DNA of 64,000 nt, taken from the NCBI RefSeq assembly GCF_002727185.1, contig NZ_NIZW01000014.1, positions 124,001 through 188,000 on the forward strand. Direction: 5' to 3'. A program made the translations under genes and the position numbers. This document shows positions 38,655 through 46,999 of this stretch, piece after piece. The DNA is from Rhodopirellula bahusiensis. GTDB lineage: Bacteria; Planctomycetota; Planctomycetia; Pirellulales; Pirellulaceae. A model generated the notes under the pieces. The model saw only the letters and a program-made list of their open reading frames with translations. It was not told the DNA's origin and did not search any database. Within the stretch, counting starts at the first letter, position 1. The number at the start of each line of letters is the position of its first letter.

Positions 38655-39116
38655 TTAATTCGCGGCAGCTTGGGTGCGGTTGTTGACGTATTGCTTCACG
38701 AATTGTTCCAGCTCGGGTTTGTCGCATTCGAAGCCCATCTCTTTGGCTTTCTCGAGTGCTTGTTCGCCCGAGATGCCTTGTTCCACCGCGGTGTGCATCA
38801 TCATCATCGCTCCGGCCCGCTTGCCGCTTTTGCAGTGAGCAAAGGTCGGTTTCGGCAGAGACTCGTATTGCTCTCGAAACTGATCAACCTTGTTTTCATC
38901 CATTCCGTCCATCGAGACCGGGACATGCAAGTACTTCAATCCGGTGGATTGGACGAGTTCGCCTTCCGCATCCGGAGACATTGGCTGCTCGTCTTCTCCT
39001 TCGGTCCGGAAGTTGATGACGGAGCGAAAACCTTCGTCAGGCAATGACTTCAGTTCGTCCTGGCTTGGTTGTGGGCCGACGGTGAGTTGATCGTTGAATT
39101 TCATTCGGTTTGACAT
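38655..39116 (-). CDS. DUF442/beta-lactamase-hydrolase-like phosphatase domain protein
   Basis: 153 residues of the DUF442 family, a dual-specificity-phosphatase-like fold with active-site loop H94-C95-K-S-G-K-R100 (C-x4-R) and an upstream INFRTEGEDEQ segment. In rhizobial Blh this domain is fused to a metallo-beta-lactamase domain and takes part in H2S detoxification. Here the two parts are neighbouring genes, with this one first. The biochemical role of the domain is not settled; sulfurtransferase-like chemistry has been proposed. A sequence matching a sigma-54 promoter lies 58 nt upstream of the start. Confidence 0.87.
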   Translation of the reverse strand: MSNRMKFNDQLTVGPQPSQDELKSLPDEGFRSVINFRTEGEDEQPMSPDAEGELVQSTGLKYLHVPVSMDGMDENKVDQFREQYESLPKPTFAHCKSGKRAGAMMMMHTAVEQGISGEQALEKAKEMGFECDKPELEQFVKQYVNNRTQAAAN

Positions 39117-39173
39117 GGGGGACTCCGCTTCTGGTGATGTGATTCGTTTTAAAAATGGACGTCCCCATCAACG

Positions 39174-39189
39174 AGCAATTGACGTTCCA
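39174..39189 (-). promoter_or_regulatory. sigma-54 promoter candidate for DUF442/MBL-rhodanese genes
   Basis: On the minus strand the sequence reads TGGAACGTCAATTGCT. It fits TGGCAC-N5-TTGCW with one core mismatch, and the GG and GC doublets have the required spacing. It lies 58 nt upstream of the DUF442 start. Confidence 0.65.
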
Positions 39190-39191
39190 GA

Positions 39192-39232
39192 TCTGTGACA
39201 GAGCCGGACAGTGGTGTGACAAGTCGCTCACA
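39192..39232. promoter_or_regulatory. candidate activator sites between divergent sigma-54 promoters
   Basis: Two dyads lie in the 82 bp between the two promoters: TCTGT-g-ACAGA (39192-39202) and TGTGA-N8-TCACA (39215-39232). The second has the GTGA...TCAC form also seen upstream of the UspA-VIT1 and kinase promoters. A single enhancer here could serve both directions. Confidence 0.4.
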
Positions 39233-39271
39233 TCTGAACCATTGATTGGTGAAAAACCGGGTTGTTCGCTT

Positions 39272-39287
39272 TGGCATCAAGATTGCA
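39272..39287 (+). promoter_or_regulatory. sigma-54 promoter candidate for the first UspA gene
   Basis: TGGCATCAAGATTGCA matches TGGCAY-N5-TTGCW at every core position with exact spacing. It lies 86 nt upstream of the UspA ATG. It is the best sigma-54 match I see in the window. Confidence 0.75.
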
Positions 39288-39372
39288 ATTCTGAAGCTGG
39301 ATCACCGCTGCGAGCGATCAAGCGTTGCTATCCGTCAGTTGGGATCGCTTTTGAAAACGAGGAGTTGATGTC

Positions 39373-40278
39373 ATGCGCAATGTTTTGCTAGCAGTTGATG
39401 GTTCGAGACCATCCGAGGAAGCTGCCAAGTTTCTCGCACGCTTACCCCATTTCGATCCCGTCGAGCTGACTTTGGTTTCGGTCGTGCATCGAAGATTTGT
39501 TCACGCAAGCTATTCGACCAACGAACTGGTCGAAAAAGCGTATGAGCAGGATTGCTTGACTACACAGGCCAGTCTTCAGCGTATCGCAGGCATATTTGAT
39601 GGTGCGAACGTTCACGTGAAGACGGAACTGATTGAAGGAGCGGTCGGTGAATCCATTGTGCAAAAAGCCAAGGACATCAAAGCAGATTTGGTGGTGGTGG
39701 GTGCAACCGGGCATTCGCAGATCAGTCGAATGCTACTGGGCAGTACAAGCGATTTTGTTGCCACGCATGCTCCCTGCAGCGTCTTGGTGGTTCGGTCACA
39801 AATGTTGCCTCAGAAATCGGCTCCGCTGAAAGTGTGCTTGGGCTACGAGGGCACTGGTCCCTGCCAAGCTGCCCTGGAGGAACTGATGGAAAGTCCTTGG
39901 CGTGGGCAGACGGAATTGAATGTGGTTCTGGTGGCGAACTGCTTGAACGAAATGTACGCCGATTCGAAATGCGTGCAGTACTACAAGGACGAGCTGTCCC
40001 ATGCGAAAGAGCAGCTGGAAGAAGTGTCCGATCACGTGACCACTCACTTCTTGGAAGATGTTCACTACGGTGAAGGCATCACCCGATTCGTCGAGTCGCA
40101 CGACATCAATCTGGTCGTGCTTGGTGAAACACCTCGTTCGCAGTTCAGCAGGTTCTTGTTGGGAAGTACTTCGCAGTACGTGCTGCGTCATGTGCCATGC
40201 AGCGTCTGGATCACTCGCAATCGCATGATTGAAGGCCTGAAGCGTTCGGAAACAACGTCGGCGGTGCAACGGCAGTGA
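39373..40278 (+). CDS. tandem UspA universal stress protein
   Basis: 301 residues with two Usp domains (about 1-145 and 150-290). The first has the ATP-type signature GATGHSQISRMLLGSTSD followed by PCSVLVVR. The second has the related GETPRSQFSRFLLGSTSQYV, in which the first glycine spacing is altered, so only the first may bind nucleotide. The start has GAGGAG 8 nt upstream. Tandem Usp proteins help cells survive stress and growth arrest; the mechanism is not established. It is the first of three such genes in 4 kb and has a near-perfect sigma-54 promoter. Confidence 0.92.
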   Translation: MRNVLLAVDGSRPSEEAAKFLARLPHFDPVELTLVSVVHRRFVHASYSTNELVEKAYEQDCLTTQASLQRIAGIFDGANVHVKTELIEGAVGESIVQKAKDIKADLVVVGATGHSQISRMLLGSTSDFVATHAPCSVLVVRSQMLPQKSAPLKVCLGYEGTGPCQAALEELMESPWRGQTELNVVLVANCLNEMYADSKCVQYYKDELSHAKEQLEEVSDHVTTHFLEDVHYGEGITRFVESHDINLVVLGETPRSQFSRFLLGSTSQYVLRHVPCSVWITRNRMIEGLKRSETTSAVQRQ

Positions 40279-40311
40279 AAGGAAGCCAGCAGACTGTTGA
40301 AGGAACGTTGG

Positions 40312-41106
40312 TCAAACCCAGTTGCTGATCGCTTTGCCAATGAAGTACGCGATTGCGGCAGCCGAGCCTCCCAGGGCCAACGTTTCTAGGCCTGAGAACA
40401 GCCATGACTGGGCGATGAATCGCGACTTGACTGCTCCCACAAGAAAGAATGCCGCGGCAGTCAGGATCGTGCTTTGCAGATAGGTGCCGTGATCCAACGT
40501 GTCGCCAACGCCGCCCGTGATCGCGGCGAAAACGAACGGGAACAAGGGTAGGAATCCAAGGATCAGAAACGCGACAAACGTCGTTGCGGCAGCCACCAAC
40601 GGCGATTTCGCGGACAGACTCAGTCCAAGTTCGTCGGTCAACATCACGCGTACCCAACGCTCTTTGTCTTGGGTAATGATCGTGACCGCTCGTTCCAGAT
40701 CATCGCCTTCGAATCCCTTGCGATTCATGATCTGGCGAATCTCTTCTCTTTCCCCGGATGGATAGGTGTCGATCTCGTGTTCTTCGCGAGCTCGCATCTT
40801 TTCAAATTGTTGACGTTCGACTCGCGTGCCCGAGAAGTTGCTGGCCGCCATGCTGAAGCCGTCGCCCACCAAGTTCGCCAAACCCAGGACGATCACGATC
40901 GAAGGTGACAAGCTCGCCCCCGCCACACCGGACACAACGGCGAACGTTGTGACCGTCCCATCGATGGCACCGTAAACAAAGTCCGGCAGGTAGTCGGGCC
41001 TCAGTCCCTCATCAAGACGTCGGCCGATCGCTTCTCGGGTGTGTTCGGCTGCCAACGTTTTCGAGTCGGGAGCGTCTTCCTTTTTGGCCCGCGTGTCAAA
41101 GATCAT
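40312..41106 (-). CDS. VIT1/CCC1-family membrane transporter (iron/manganese)
   Basis: 264 residues. The N-terminal soluble helix is followed by LPDFVYGAIDGTVTTFAVVSGVAGASLS, the signature first helix of VIT1/CCC1 proteins, then helix 2 (VLGLANLVGDGFSMAASNF), a charged cytosolic loop rich in Glu/Arg (VERQQFEKMRAREEHEIDT, a likely metal-binding segment), and three C-terminal helices. Plant and yeast homologues move Fe2+ or Mn2+ out of the cytosol. The start overlaps the stop of the upstream UspA gene by 4 bp (ATGA), so transporter and stress protein are made together. The substrate metal is inferred from the family. Confidence 0.87.
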   Translation of the reverse strand: MIFDTRAKKEDAPDSKTLAAEHTREAIGRRLDEGLRPDYLPDFVYGAIDGTVTTFAVVSGVAGASLSPSIVIVLGLANLVGDGFSMAASNFSGTRVERQQFEKMRAREEHEIDTYPSGEREEIRQIMNRKGFEGDDLERAVTIITQDKERWVRVMLTDELGLSLSAKSPLVAAATTFVAFLILGFLPLFPFVFAAITGGVGDTLDHGTYLQSTILTAAAFFLVGAVKSRFIAQSWLFSGLETLALGGSAAAIAYFIGKAISNWV

Positions 41107-42050
41107 GTTCCTGCCATCGATTGTTCTGCGATCTGACGATGCGCCTTGGCTCGATCTTCTTTGTCGCGAATGATCAGCACGCTGCAGTCCGCATGGCGAA
41201 GAACATACCGAGAGGTGCTGCCCAGAAATACGCGAGTGAGCAGTCCGCTGTCACTGTCACCGGTCACAGCCAAGTCACAGCCATGGCGTCGCGAATATTC
41301 GACCAAGGCCTCGCCAACGTGATCGGCTTCGACCAAGTGCGTTTCGGTATTGAGCCCTAAGTCTTGCAGTTTGGTTTCGAAGTCCAGAATCTGAGCTTGA
41401 GCTTGTTCATGCTGCGAATTCCAAATGTCGGAGGCTTGCTCACGCAGGTCTTGGCGATAGAAGGTGAAGCGATCAAGAATGCGAACCAGGTGAATTTCCA
41501 CGTTGGGACGCAACTTCAACTCTTTCAACCACGACAACATGCGTTCGTCCTCTGGGCGGCCTGACAATGCCACCATGATCTTTTGCAAGTCGAGTTGAAC
41601 GCTCGCTTCTTTGGGGGCGCGAACCACCAGGGCGCTAGAATCGGCATGAGTTGCGACATAGTCGGAAACGCTCCCCAAGAGAACTCGTTCGATGGCGGAG
41701 TGGCCGATGGCCCCCAGCACAATCAGGTCGGCGCTGGATTGTTCCGCGACGTCCAGCAAAGCCGATGTAGGCGGACCGATCGGGACATGAGTGTGCACCG
41801 AATGAACGTGATCTTGAGATTCTAAATCGTTCGCCAGATGCGAGATGGCCTCCCGGTTGCGGTCCGTTTCAATCTCCAGAAACGATCCGAAGTCCAGTGG
41901 CATGGACATCGATCCCGTGTCGACCATCATTGGTGGAGCCACGACCGAGACGAGGTCAAAGTCGACGGGCTTTCTCAGCGGCAGATGCGATGCAAACTCC
42001 ACGGCCTGATGTGCATGGGGAGAAGAATCGACGGCCAGTAAAATTCGCAT
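41103..42050 (-). CDS. tandem UspA universal stress protein
   Basis: 315 residues, two Usp domains. The first carries GAIGHSAIERVLLGSVSDYVATHADSSALVVR; the second carries GDSDSGLLTRVFLGSTSRYVLRHADCSVLIIRD. Both keep the C-terminal G-S/T part of the nucleotide loop. I start at MRILLAVDSSPH, the usual Usp opening; the 29 codons before it contain the sigma-54-type promoter and cannot be coding if that promoter is used. It is co-transcribed with the VIT1-type transporter through a 4-bp overlap. Confidence 0.92.
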   Translation of the reverse strand: MRILLAVDSSPHAHQAVEFASHLPLRKPVDFDLVSVVAPPMMVDTGSMSMPLDFGSFLEIETDRNREAISHLANDLESQDHVHSVHTHVPIGPPTSALLDVAEQSSADLIVLGAIGHSAIERVLLGSVSDYVATHADSSALVVRAPKEASVQLDLQKIMVALSGRPEDERMLSWLKELKLRPNVEIHLVRILDRFTFYRQDLREQASDIWNSQHEQAQAQILDFETKLQDLGLNTETHLVEADHVGEALVEYSRRHGCDLAVTGDSDSGLLTRVFLGSTSRYVLRHADCSVLIIRDKEDRAKAHRQIAEQSMAGT

Positions 42051-42132
42051 CGGACAGTTCCCATCAATGGAGGTTTGGGTCAAAGATGTTGTGCGGGCCG
42101 GATGATCCATCCCGCACTGAAATGCACAGGTT

Positions 42133-42148
42133 TGCAACCTTCAGGCCA
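42133..42148 (-). promoter_or_regulatory. sigma-54 promoter candidate for the UspA-VIT1 operon
   Basis: On the minus strand: TGGCCTGAAGGTTGCA, with GG and TTGCA at the correct spacing and one mismatch in the -24 core. It lies 83 nt upstream of the UspA start, almost the same distance as for the first UspA gene. Confidence 0.68.
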
Positions 42149-42210
42149 AGTCAAATTTCATCGGAATTGGATGGGATGTGTGCCAATGCGGCACGGGTGT
42201 CGGACAGGTT

Positions 42211-42229
42211 GTGACGAACTGCACGTCAC
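42211..42229. promoter_or_regulatory. inverted repeat upstream of the UspA-VIT1 promoter
   Basis: GTGACG-N7-CGTCAC, a perfect 6-bp dyad about 63 bp upstream of the -24 element. That is within the usual range for an enhancer-binding activator. A CGGACAG..TGTGAC string overlapping it also occurs, with spacing changed by one base, between the divergent promoters near 39.2 kb. Confidence 0.45.
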
Positions 42230-43179
42230 GAATGCAAGTTTTTATTTGCGGTGGACGATCGAGTGATCGAGCGTGCAATCAGCACGGATTGGGATGCATG
42301 CCGGACGACGAAGCGGCTGACACTCCCCAGCATGACCCGTTCGATCATCGTGTCGTCCTGATCGCCAACGATGATCAAGTCGCAGTCGTGCGAATCGGCA
42401 TAGTCGACAATGGTTTGACCGATGTGAGCCGACTCGACGAGCATCGGCCGCACATGAATGCCGAGAGACTCCAGTTTCGGCCGCGTCGATTCCATCAGCT
42501 TCCAAGCCGCTGAGCGGACCTCTTCCATGTAGGCCGAAATTTTCTTCAACAGATGCAGTTCGTATTCCGGATGAGTTTCCATCACATGCAGCAGGTGGAC
42601 TTCACAACCAGGCTGCAACCGCAGCGTTTCAATCCATTCCGGCAATGAGGCATCCGAAGCAGCATTGCTGATCGCGACGACCACCCGTGTGAAAACACTC
42701 TCGGTCGCGTCCGGTGGGGTCTCGGGTGAACGATGAATCAAGCAAGTGCATGAAGCACGATTGGCGACGTAGTCCGAAGTGCTGCCCAGCATGATCCTCG
42801 CGATCGCAGAGTGGCCAACTGAACCAAGGACGATCCAGTCGGCACCTTGAGTCTCGGCCAGTTGCAGTAACTCTCGCCCAGGATGTCCTTGGGCGACGAC
42901 CGTTTCGCAAGCCGAAAAACGGGAGCCAAGTTCATCGGCCAGTGCTTGCAGGCGTCTTTGTTCCGCTTCCATTCGTGAATCGAAGACTTCCTGCGGAATC
43001 CACGGCAAATCTGTGTCATCGACACGGTAGAGCGGCGGTTCCGAGACGACTGTTGCCAGTGAGACATTGCAAGATGGAGCAATGGATGACATCGCCAATG
43101 CTTCCAACGCATTGCGAGCCGGCGGTGATGGATCCACGCCAACCAGTGTTGTTAAGTTGCGAGATTGTTGTTCGCTCAT
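42226..43179 (-). CDS. tandem UspA universal stress protein
   Basis: 317 residues, two Usp domains. The first ends in GSVGHSAIARIMLGSTSDYVANRASCTCLIHR; the second has VGDQDDTMIERVMLGSVSRFVVRHASQSVLIAR. I start at [16 protein letters not shown]. The start overlaps the stop of the NtrC-type regulator by 4 bp (ATGA), so the stress protein is made from the same message as the activator. The stop lies about 175 bp from the start of the next UspA gene. A long N-terminal extension is possible in frame but lies inside the regulator gene and is rejected. Confidence 0.91.
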   Translation of the reverse strand: MSEQQSRNLTTLVGVDPSPPARNALEALAMSSIAPSCNVSLATVVSEPPLYRVDDTDLPWIPQEVFDSRMEAEQRRLQALADELGSRFSACETVVAQGHPGRELLQLAETQGADWIVLGSVGHSAIARIMLGSTSDYVANRASCTCLIHRSPETPPDATESVFTRVVVAISNAASDASLPEWIETLRLQPGCEVHLLHVMETHPEYELHLLKKISAYMEEVRSAAWKLMESTRPKLESLGIHVRPMLVESAHIGQTIVDYADSHDCDLIIVGDQDDTMIERVMLGSVSRFVVRHASQSVLIARSITRSSTANKNLHS

Positions 43180-44633
43180 AACACTTCTTCCGATGGCAAG
43201 TTCTGCTCGAAACGTTCCAGCAGGCGATAGAGCTTTCGGCGATGGATTCCCAAATGCCGAGCTGTCTTGGCTTTGTTTCCTCCAAGCTGCTCCAGAACCT
43301 TGAGCACGTGTGCTTTGACGAGGTCGTCGACTTTCAAATTGCTGTCGCCCAACGCCGGGTCTTGCTCGGCGTCGATCGACGTTCCATTCTCGCAATGATC
43401 GATTGCGACGGATTCGCCATTGAGATGCGAGGATTCGGAAAATTCAGGGGGCAATCGCATCGATGAAAGCGAGTCGTTCGCGTGAACAAGCTCACGTGGC
43501 AAATCATCCATCGTGATCACCTGCTGATCGGCCAGGATCGTGGCACGCTCGATGACGTTGATCAACTGCCGAACGTTGCCGGGCCAGTGGTAGTGAACCA
43601 TGGTCTCGAGTGTTTCATCATCCAACGACCATCCACGAGGCAAGAAGTGTTGAAGCAGCAGTTCGATATCGCCTTTGCGTTCTCGAAGCGGAGGCAGATT
43701 GAGTGTCAGCACGTTGATCCGGTAGAAGAGATCTTCTCGAAACCGTCCCGCTTTGACTTCTTCGGTCAGATCACGATTGGTTGCAGCGATCAGTCTGACT
43801 TTGACTTTGCGTTCTCGATGGCACCCGATCCTGCGGAGCGAGCCGTCTTCTAGGACTCGCAGCAATTTCGGTTGCAGCTCCGGCGGCAGTTCTCCGACTT
43901 CGTCGATGAACAAGGTTCCACCATCAGCCACTTCGAACAGTCCGGGTTTATCGGCCGTCGCACCCGTGAACGAACCTTTTTGATGCCCGAACAGTTCGCT
44001 TTCGACCAATTGCTGAGGAAGCGCCGCGCAGTTGATCGTCACAAATGGCCGGTCCGATAGATCGCTTTGTTGTTGAACCGAGCGTGCCACCACCTCTTTG
44101 CCAGTTCCGCTCTCACCTTCAATCAGGACCGGCTTGCGAGTGGGAGCGACCTTTGAAATCATTCGAGAAAGGTCTTTCATGGCCACGGAATTGCCGACCA
44201 ATTTGGGGGCAGGACGATTTCGAGTCACGATTGCTTTGAGCTGTTGGTTTTCCTTTTTGAGTTTCCCTCTTTGACTAGCCAATTGCACGCGATGTTCGAG
44301 ATCGACCAAGGAGCAAGGCTTGGTCAGGAAATCGCAAGCTCCCATCTGCATTGCCTGAACGCAGGCTTCGATGGTTCCTTTCCCGGTCAAGAAAACAACC
44401 TCCACATCAAACGCTTCTTCCTGAACTCGTTGCATCAATTCGAGGCCATTCATCCCTGGCATGTCGATGTCGAACACAGCCACATCGAAATCTTCCCGGT
44501 CAAGGAAAGTCATCGCCTCGGCTCCACTCGCGGATGATCTCACCGTGTGCCCCAATCGCTCCATGAACTTCCCACAGCTGCGTCGGTAGTCATCTTCGTC
44601 ATCGACAAGTAGCAATTTAATGGTCTGACTCAT
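43176..44633 (-). CDS. NtrC-family sigma-54 response regulator (REC-AAA+-HTH)
   Basis: 485 residues. Receiver domain (1-120) with phosphorylation site Asp55 (VFDIDMPG) and switch Lys105. AAA+ domain (about 145-385) with Walker A GESGTGKE (173-180), the sigma-54 contact loop GSFTGA (220-225; most activators have GAFTGA) and Walker B LFIDE (241-245). A Fis-type helix-turn-helix ends the protein ([22 protein letters not shown], about 450-475). It activates sigma-54 RNA polymerase when phosphorylated. It heads an operon with the third UspA gene. The soluble kinase encoded divergently is its likely partner, and the sigma-54-like promoters of this cluster are its likely targets. Confidence 0.94.
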   Translation of the reverse strand: MSQTIKLLLVDDEDDYRRSCGKFMERLGHTVRSSASGAEAMTFLDREDFDVAVFDIDMPGMNGLELMQRVQEEAFDVEVVFLTGKGTIEACVQAMQMGACDFLTKPCSLVDLEHRVQLASQRGKLKKENQQLKAIVTRNRPAPKLVGNSVAMKDLSRMISKVAPTRKPVLIEGESGTGKEVVARSVQQQSDLSDRPFVTINCAALPQQLVESELFGHQKGSFTGATADKPGLFEVADGGTLFIDEVGELPPELQPKLLRVLEDGSLRRIGCHRERKVKVRLIAATNRDLTEEVKAGRFREDLFYRINVLTLNLPPLRERKGDIELLLQHFLPRGWSLDDETLETMVHYHWPGNVRQLINVIERATILADQQVITMDDLPRELVHANDSLSSMRLPPEFSESSHLNGESVAIDHCENGTSIDAEQDPALGDSNLKVDDLVKAHVLKVLEQLGGNKAKTARHLGIHRRKLYRLLERFEQNLPSEEVL

Positions 44634-44689
44634 GATGGCTGCTGGTCGTCTGGAGGTGGATTCGGGATTGAGTTGCCGATGGTGTCTTC

Positions 44690-44705
44690 TGCGATCTTCG
44701 TTCCA
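44690..44705 (-). promoter_or_regulatory. weak sigma-54 promoter candidate for the NtrC-UspA operon
   Basis: On the minus strand: TGGAACGAAGATCGCA. GG and GC spacing is right, with two core mismatches; the -24 part TGGAACG is identical to that of the DUF442 promoter. It lies 57 nt upstream of the regulator start. Confidence 0.4.
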
Positions 44706-44911
44706 TCGTTTGATGGACGGGAAATCTAGGCAAAACTGCTTTTTGGCGTGCGAATTGGATCACCGTGCGTGCATTATCGCACAGTCGGAGGTGGCATCGT
44801 ATCGATGGAGCAAAATGAAGCCGGAATTGTCTTGAGGCGGGGTTTCGCTGAAGTTCCGGTCGATTTCACCAAGCTTGCGATAACTAACTGCGTGCTGACC
44901 CAGATTCTATG

Positions 44912-44928
44912 ACGTGAGATTGTCACGT
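44912..44928. promoter_or_regulatory. ACGTGA-N5-TCACGT inverted repeat
   Basis: A perfect 6-bp dyad just upstream of the plus-strand sigma-54-like site. It shares the GTGA...TCAC half-sites of the repeats upstream of the UspA promoters, but the spacer length differs. Confidence 0.4.
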
Positions 44929-44936
44929 TCTCAACG

Positions 44937-44952
44937 TGGCACATCATTCGCG
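44937..44952 (+). promoter_or_regulatory. weak sigma-54 promoter candidate for the kinase gene
   Basis: TGGCACATCATTCGCG: a perfect -24 TGGCAC, but -12 reads TCGC instead of TTGC. It lies about 165 nt upstream of the kinase ATG, further than for the other genes. Confidence 0.35.
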
Positions 44953-45117
44953 AAACGTCGGGGTTTCCGGATGTCACGGTCGGCAAATCAATTGCGAGTC
45001 AATCAACTCGCTGCATGTTTCAAAAACGTTTGACTGCTTTGATCAAAAGTTTGTTCGTGTTTGCAAGACGCGACACTGACGTTCGCTTTTTCTCCTCTCT
45101 CGTCCTTCAAGACTCTC

Positions 45118-46590
45118 ATGCAATTTTTTAACCACATCCTTGTCATTGAGGACGACCTCGATGCGGCCGAGTCTTTGTCCGACGTGTTATCAATCGAAGG
45201 ATTCGAAGTCACGATCGTGGCGAGCGTTCATGAGGCGTTGGAAGTTCTCGGGAAAAAACGATTCGGGTTGATTCTGACCGACCGGCGTCTTCCAGACGGA
45301 TTGATCGAGGATCGAGTGCAAGATCTGCTTGCCGCGAGCGCGAAAACTCCGGTGATTGTGGTGACGGGTTACAGCGATCTGCAGGCGGCCATCAAAGCCT
45401 TTCGGCAGGGGATTTCGGACTATGTTATCAAGCCAATCATTCCTGAAGATCTGATCCAAACCGTGCGTCGGATCCTTGATCGTCGTGTCCTAAAGCAGGA
45501 GCTGGTTAAGGAGCACGCCTTTGCTGAGCGACTTCAGTCCACCGCCGAAGCCATTATCCTGGTTTTGGATTTCAATGGCCAAGTCGTTCATTTCAACCGG
45601 TTCTTGACGGAGTTGACTGGTTGGACACAAGATGACCTCATAGGAGAGAACTGGTTTGAAAAATGTATCTTCACCGATGATCTTGATCGGCTCAGTCAGA
45701 TCTTCGAGACCACCGCGAGACTGGAATCTTCGCGAGGTGTCACCAACCGGATTCGCTGTAAAAACGGCGAGGCTCGCGAATTCCGTTGGTCCAATTCCAA
45801 GTTGAATGATGACGAAGGTTGCCCGCAGTTTGTTTTGTCGATCGGCATTGATGTGTCGGACCTAGCGGAAGCCACACAACGTGCTGTTCGCGCCGAGCGT
45901 TTGGCAGCAATTGGGGAAACCGTCGCTGCACTAGCACATGAAAGCCGGAATGCGATTCAGCGAATCAAGGCGGCGTCCGAGGTCCTGGCAATGGACATTC
46001 GCAACGACTCGGATTCAGAAGAAGAATTGTCTGCCATTCAGCGAGCCGCCTCTGATCTAGCGACATTGCTGGAAAGTGTTCGGGCCTTTGCGGCGCCAAT
46101 TCATACCAAGCTCGAACGTGTCGACTTGGAGTACATCTGGCAGCGAGCATGGAATGACTTGGAATCCAAATGGCGACTCCGCGATGCAAAGTTGATCGAA
46201 ATGGCGTCCACGTGCGAGCATGAGGTCGAAGTCGATGTCTGCCGGATGGAACAAGTCTTCCGCAATTTGTTCACCAACGCTTTGGAGGCAACGGATGGAT
46301 CCGTTCGAATCGAAATGGATTGCAGTTGTGACGAAAGACAAGTTCATGTTCGCATCAAGGACAACGGTCCCGGTTTGACCGAAGAGCAAGCGAACCACAT
46401 GTTTGAGCCGTTCTACACCACGAAGCCCACCGGGACGGGGCTGGGGATGCCGATCTGCCAACGAATCATTGAAGCTCATGGAGGCACGATCATGGCAGAA
46501 TCATTTGAGACCGGAACGAAAGTTTCGATCTGCGTTCCGCGAGAAAAGACGGCGTCGCTGATGGGGCTTCCTGAAGTTTCGCTGGCCTGA
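45118..46590 (+). CDS. soluble REC-PAS histidine kinase
   Basis: 490 residues with no membrane span. Receiver domain (1-120) with Asp55 (LILTDRRLP) and Lys105 (YVIKP). A PAS domain (about 135-250: STAEAIILVLDFNGQVVHFNRFLTELTGW) has no obvious haem or flavin residue. The HisKA domain has phospho-accepting His274 (ALAHESRN). The ATPase domain has NLFTNALEATDG, DNGPGL and GTGLGMPICQRIIEAHGG. The N-terminal receiver lets another kinase tune it. It is divergent from the NtrC-type activator and is its best partner candidate. I start at MQFFNHILVI, where the receiver fold begins; no Shine-Dalgarno is seen. Confidence 0.92.
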   Translation: MQFFNHILVIEDDLDAAESLSDVLSIEGFEVTIVASVHEALEVLGKKRFGLILTDRRLPDGLIEDRVQDLLAASAKTPVIVVTGYSDLQAAIKAFRQGISDYVIKPIIPEDLIQTVRRILDRRVLKQELVKEHAFAERLQSTAEAIILVLDFNGQVVHFNRFLTELTGWTQDDLIGENWFEKCIFTDDLDRLSQIFETTARLESSRGVTNRIRCKNGEAREFRWSNSKLNDDEGCPQFVLSIGIDVSDLAEATQRAVRAERLAAIGETVAALAHESRNAIQRIKAASEVLAMDIRNDSDSEEELSAIQRAASDLATLLESVRAFAAPIHTKLERVDLEYIWQRAWNDLESKWRLRDAKLIEMASTCEHEVEVDVCRMEQVFRNLFTNALEATDGSVRIEMDCSCDERQVHVRIKDNGPGLTEEQANHMFEPFYTTKPTGTGLGMPICQRIIEAHGGTIMAESFETGTKVSICVPREKTASLMGLPEVSLA

Positions 46591-46660
46591 TTTTTCCGCG
46601 AGTATCGCAGGAACGGCTGCTGCCTCAATCAAGCTTCGATTGACAACGCGAAACGCCGGT

Positions 46661-46999
46661 TCACGCTTTTCGGACGAATTCCGACTTCAGGCCCATCGCA
46701 CCGATGCCGTCGATCTTGCAATCGATGTCGTGGTCGCCATCGACCAAGCGGATGTTCTTGACTTTGGTGCCCACTTTGACCGTCTGCCCGGCACCTTTGA
46801 CTTTCAAGTCCTTGATGACAACCACCGTGTCGCCATTTTCGAGTGCGTTCCCGTTGGCGTCGCGAATGACGTTTGCTTCCGCCGCGGCCTCGGCCTCAGC
46901 TGGCGACCATTCATGCCCGCAGCTGGGACAAACCAAAAGGATGCCATCTTCATAGGTGAATTCGCCGGCACACTCGGGGCAATTTGGCAGGTCACTCAT
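46661..46999 (-). CDS. PhnA/YjdM zinc-ribbon protein
   Basis: 112 residues, full length for the PhnA (YjdM) family. An N-terminal zinc ribbon (C7-P-E-C10, C24-P-S-C27GHEW) precedes the conserved C-terminal domain (VIRDANGNALENGDTVVVIKDLKVKGAGQTVKVGTKVKNIRL). Once linked to alkylphosphonate use, the family has no proven function and is not the phosphonoacetate hydrolase that shares the name. It converges with the kinase gene; a short stem TCAATC/GATTGA at 46625-46643 lies between them. Confidence 0.92.
   Translation of the reverse strand: MSDLPNCPECAGEFTYEDGILLVCPSCGHEWSPAEAEAAAEANVIRDANGNALENGDTVVVIKDLKVKGAGQTVKVGTKVKNIRLVDGDHDIDCKIDGIGAMGLKSEFVRKA

Larger units (their letters stand above)
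44634..45117. other. gene-free divergent region between regulator and kinase
   Basis: 484 bp with no protein-like frame. It holds two weak sigma-54-like sites (44690-44705 minus, 44937-44952 plus), a perfect inverted repeat at 44912-44928, and a TTTGATCAAA palindrome near 45035. Nothing else is recognised. Confidence 0.5.
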
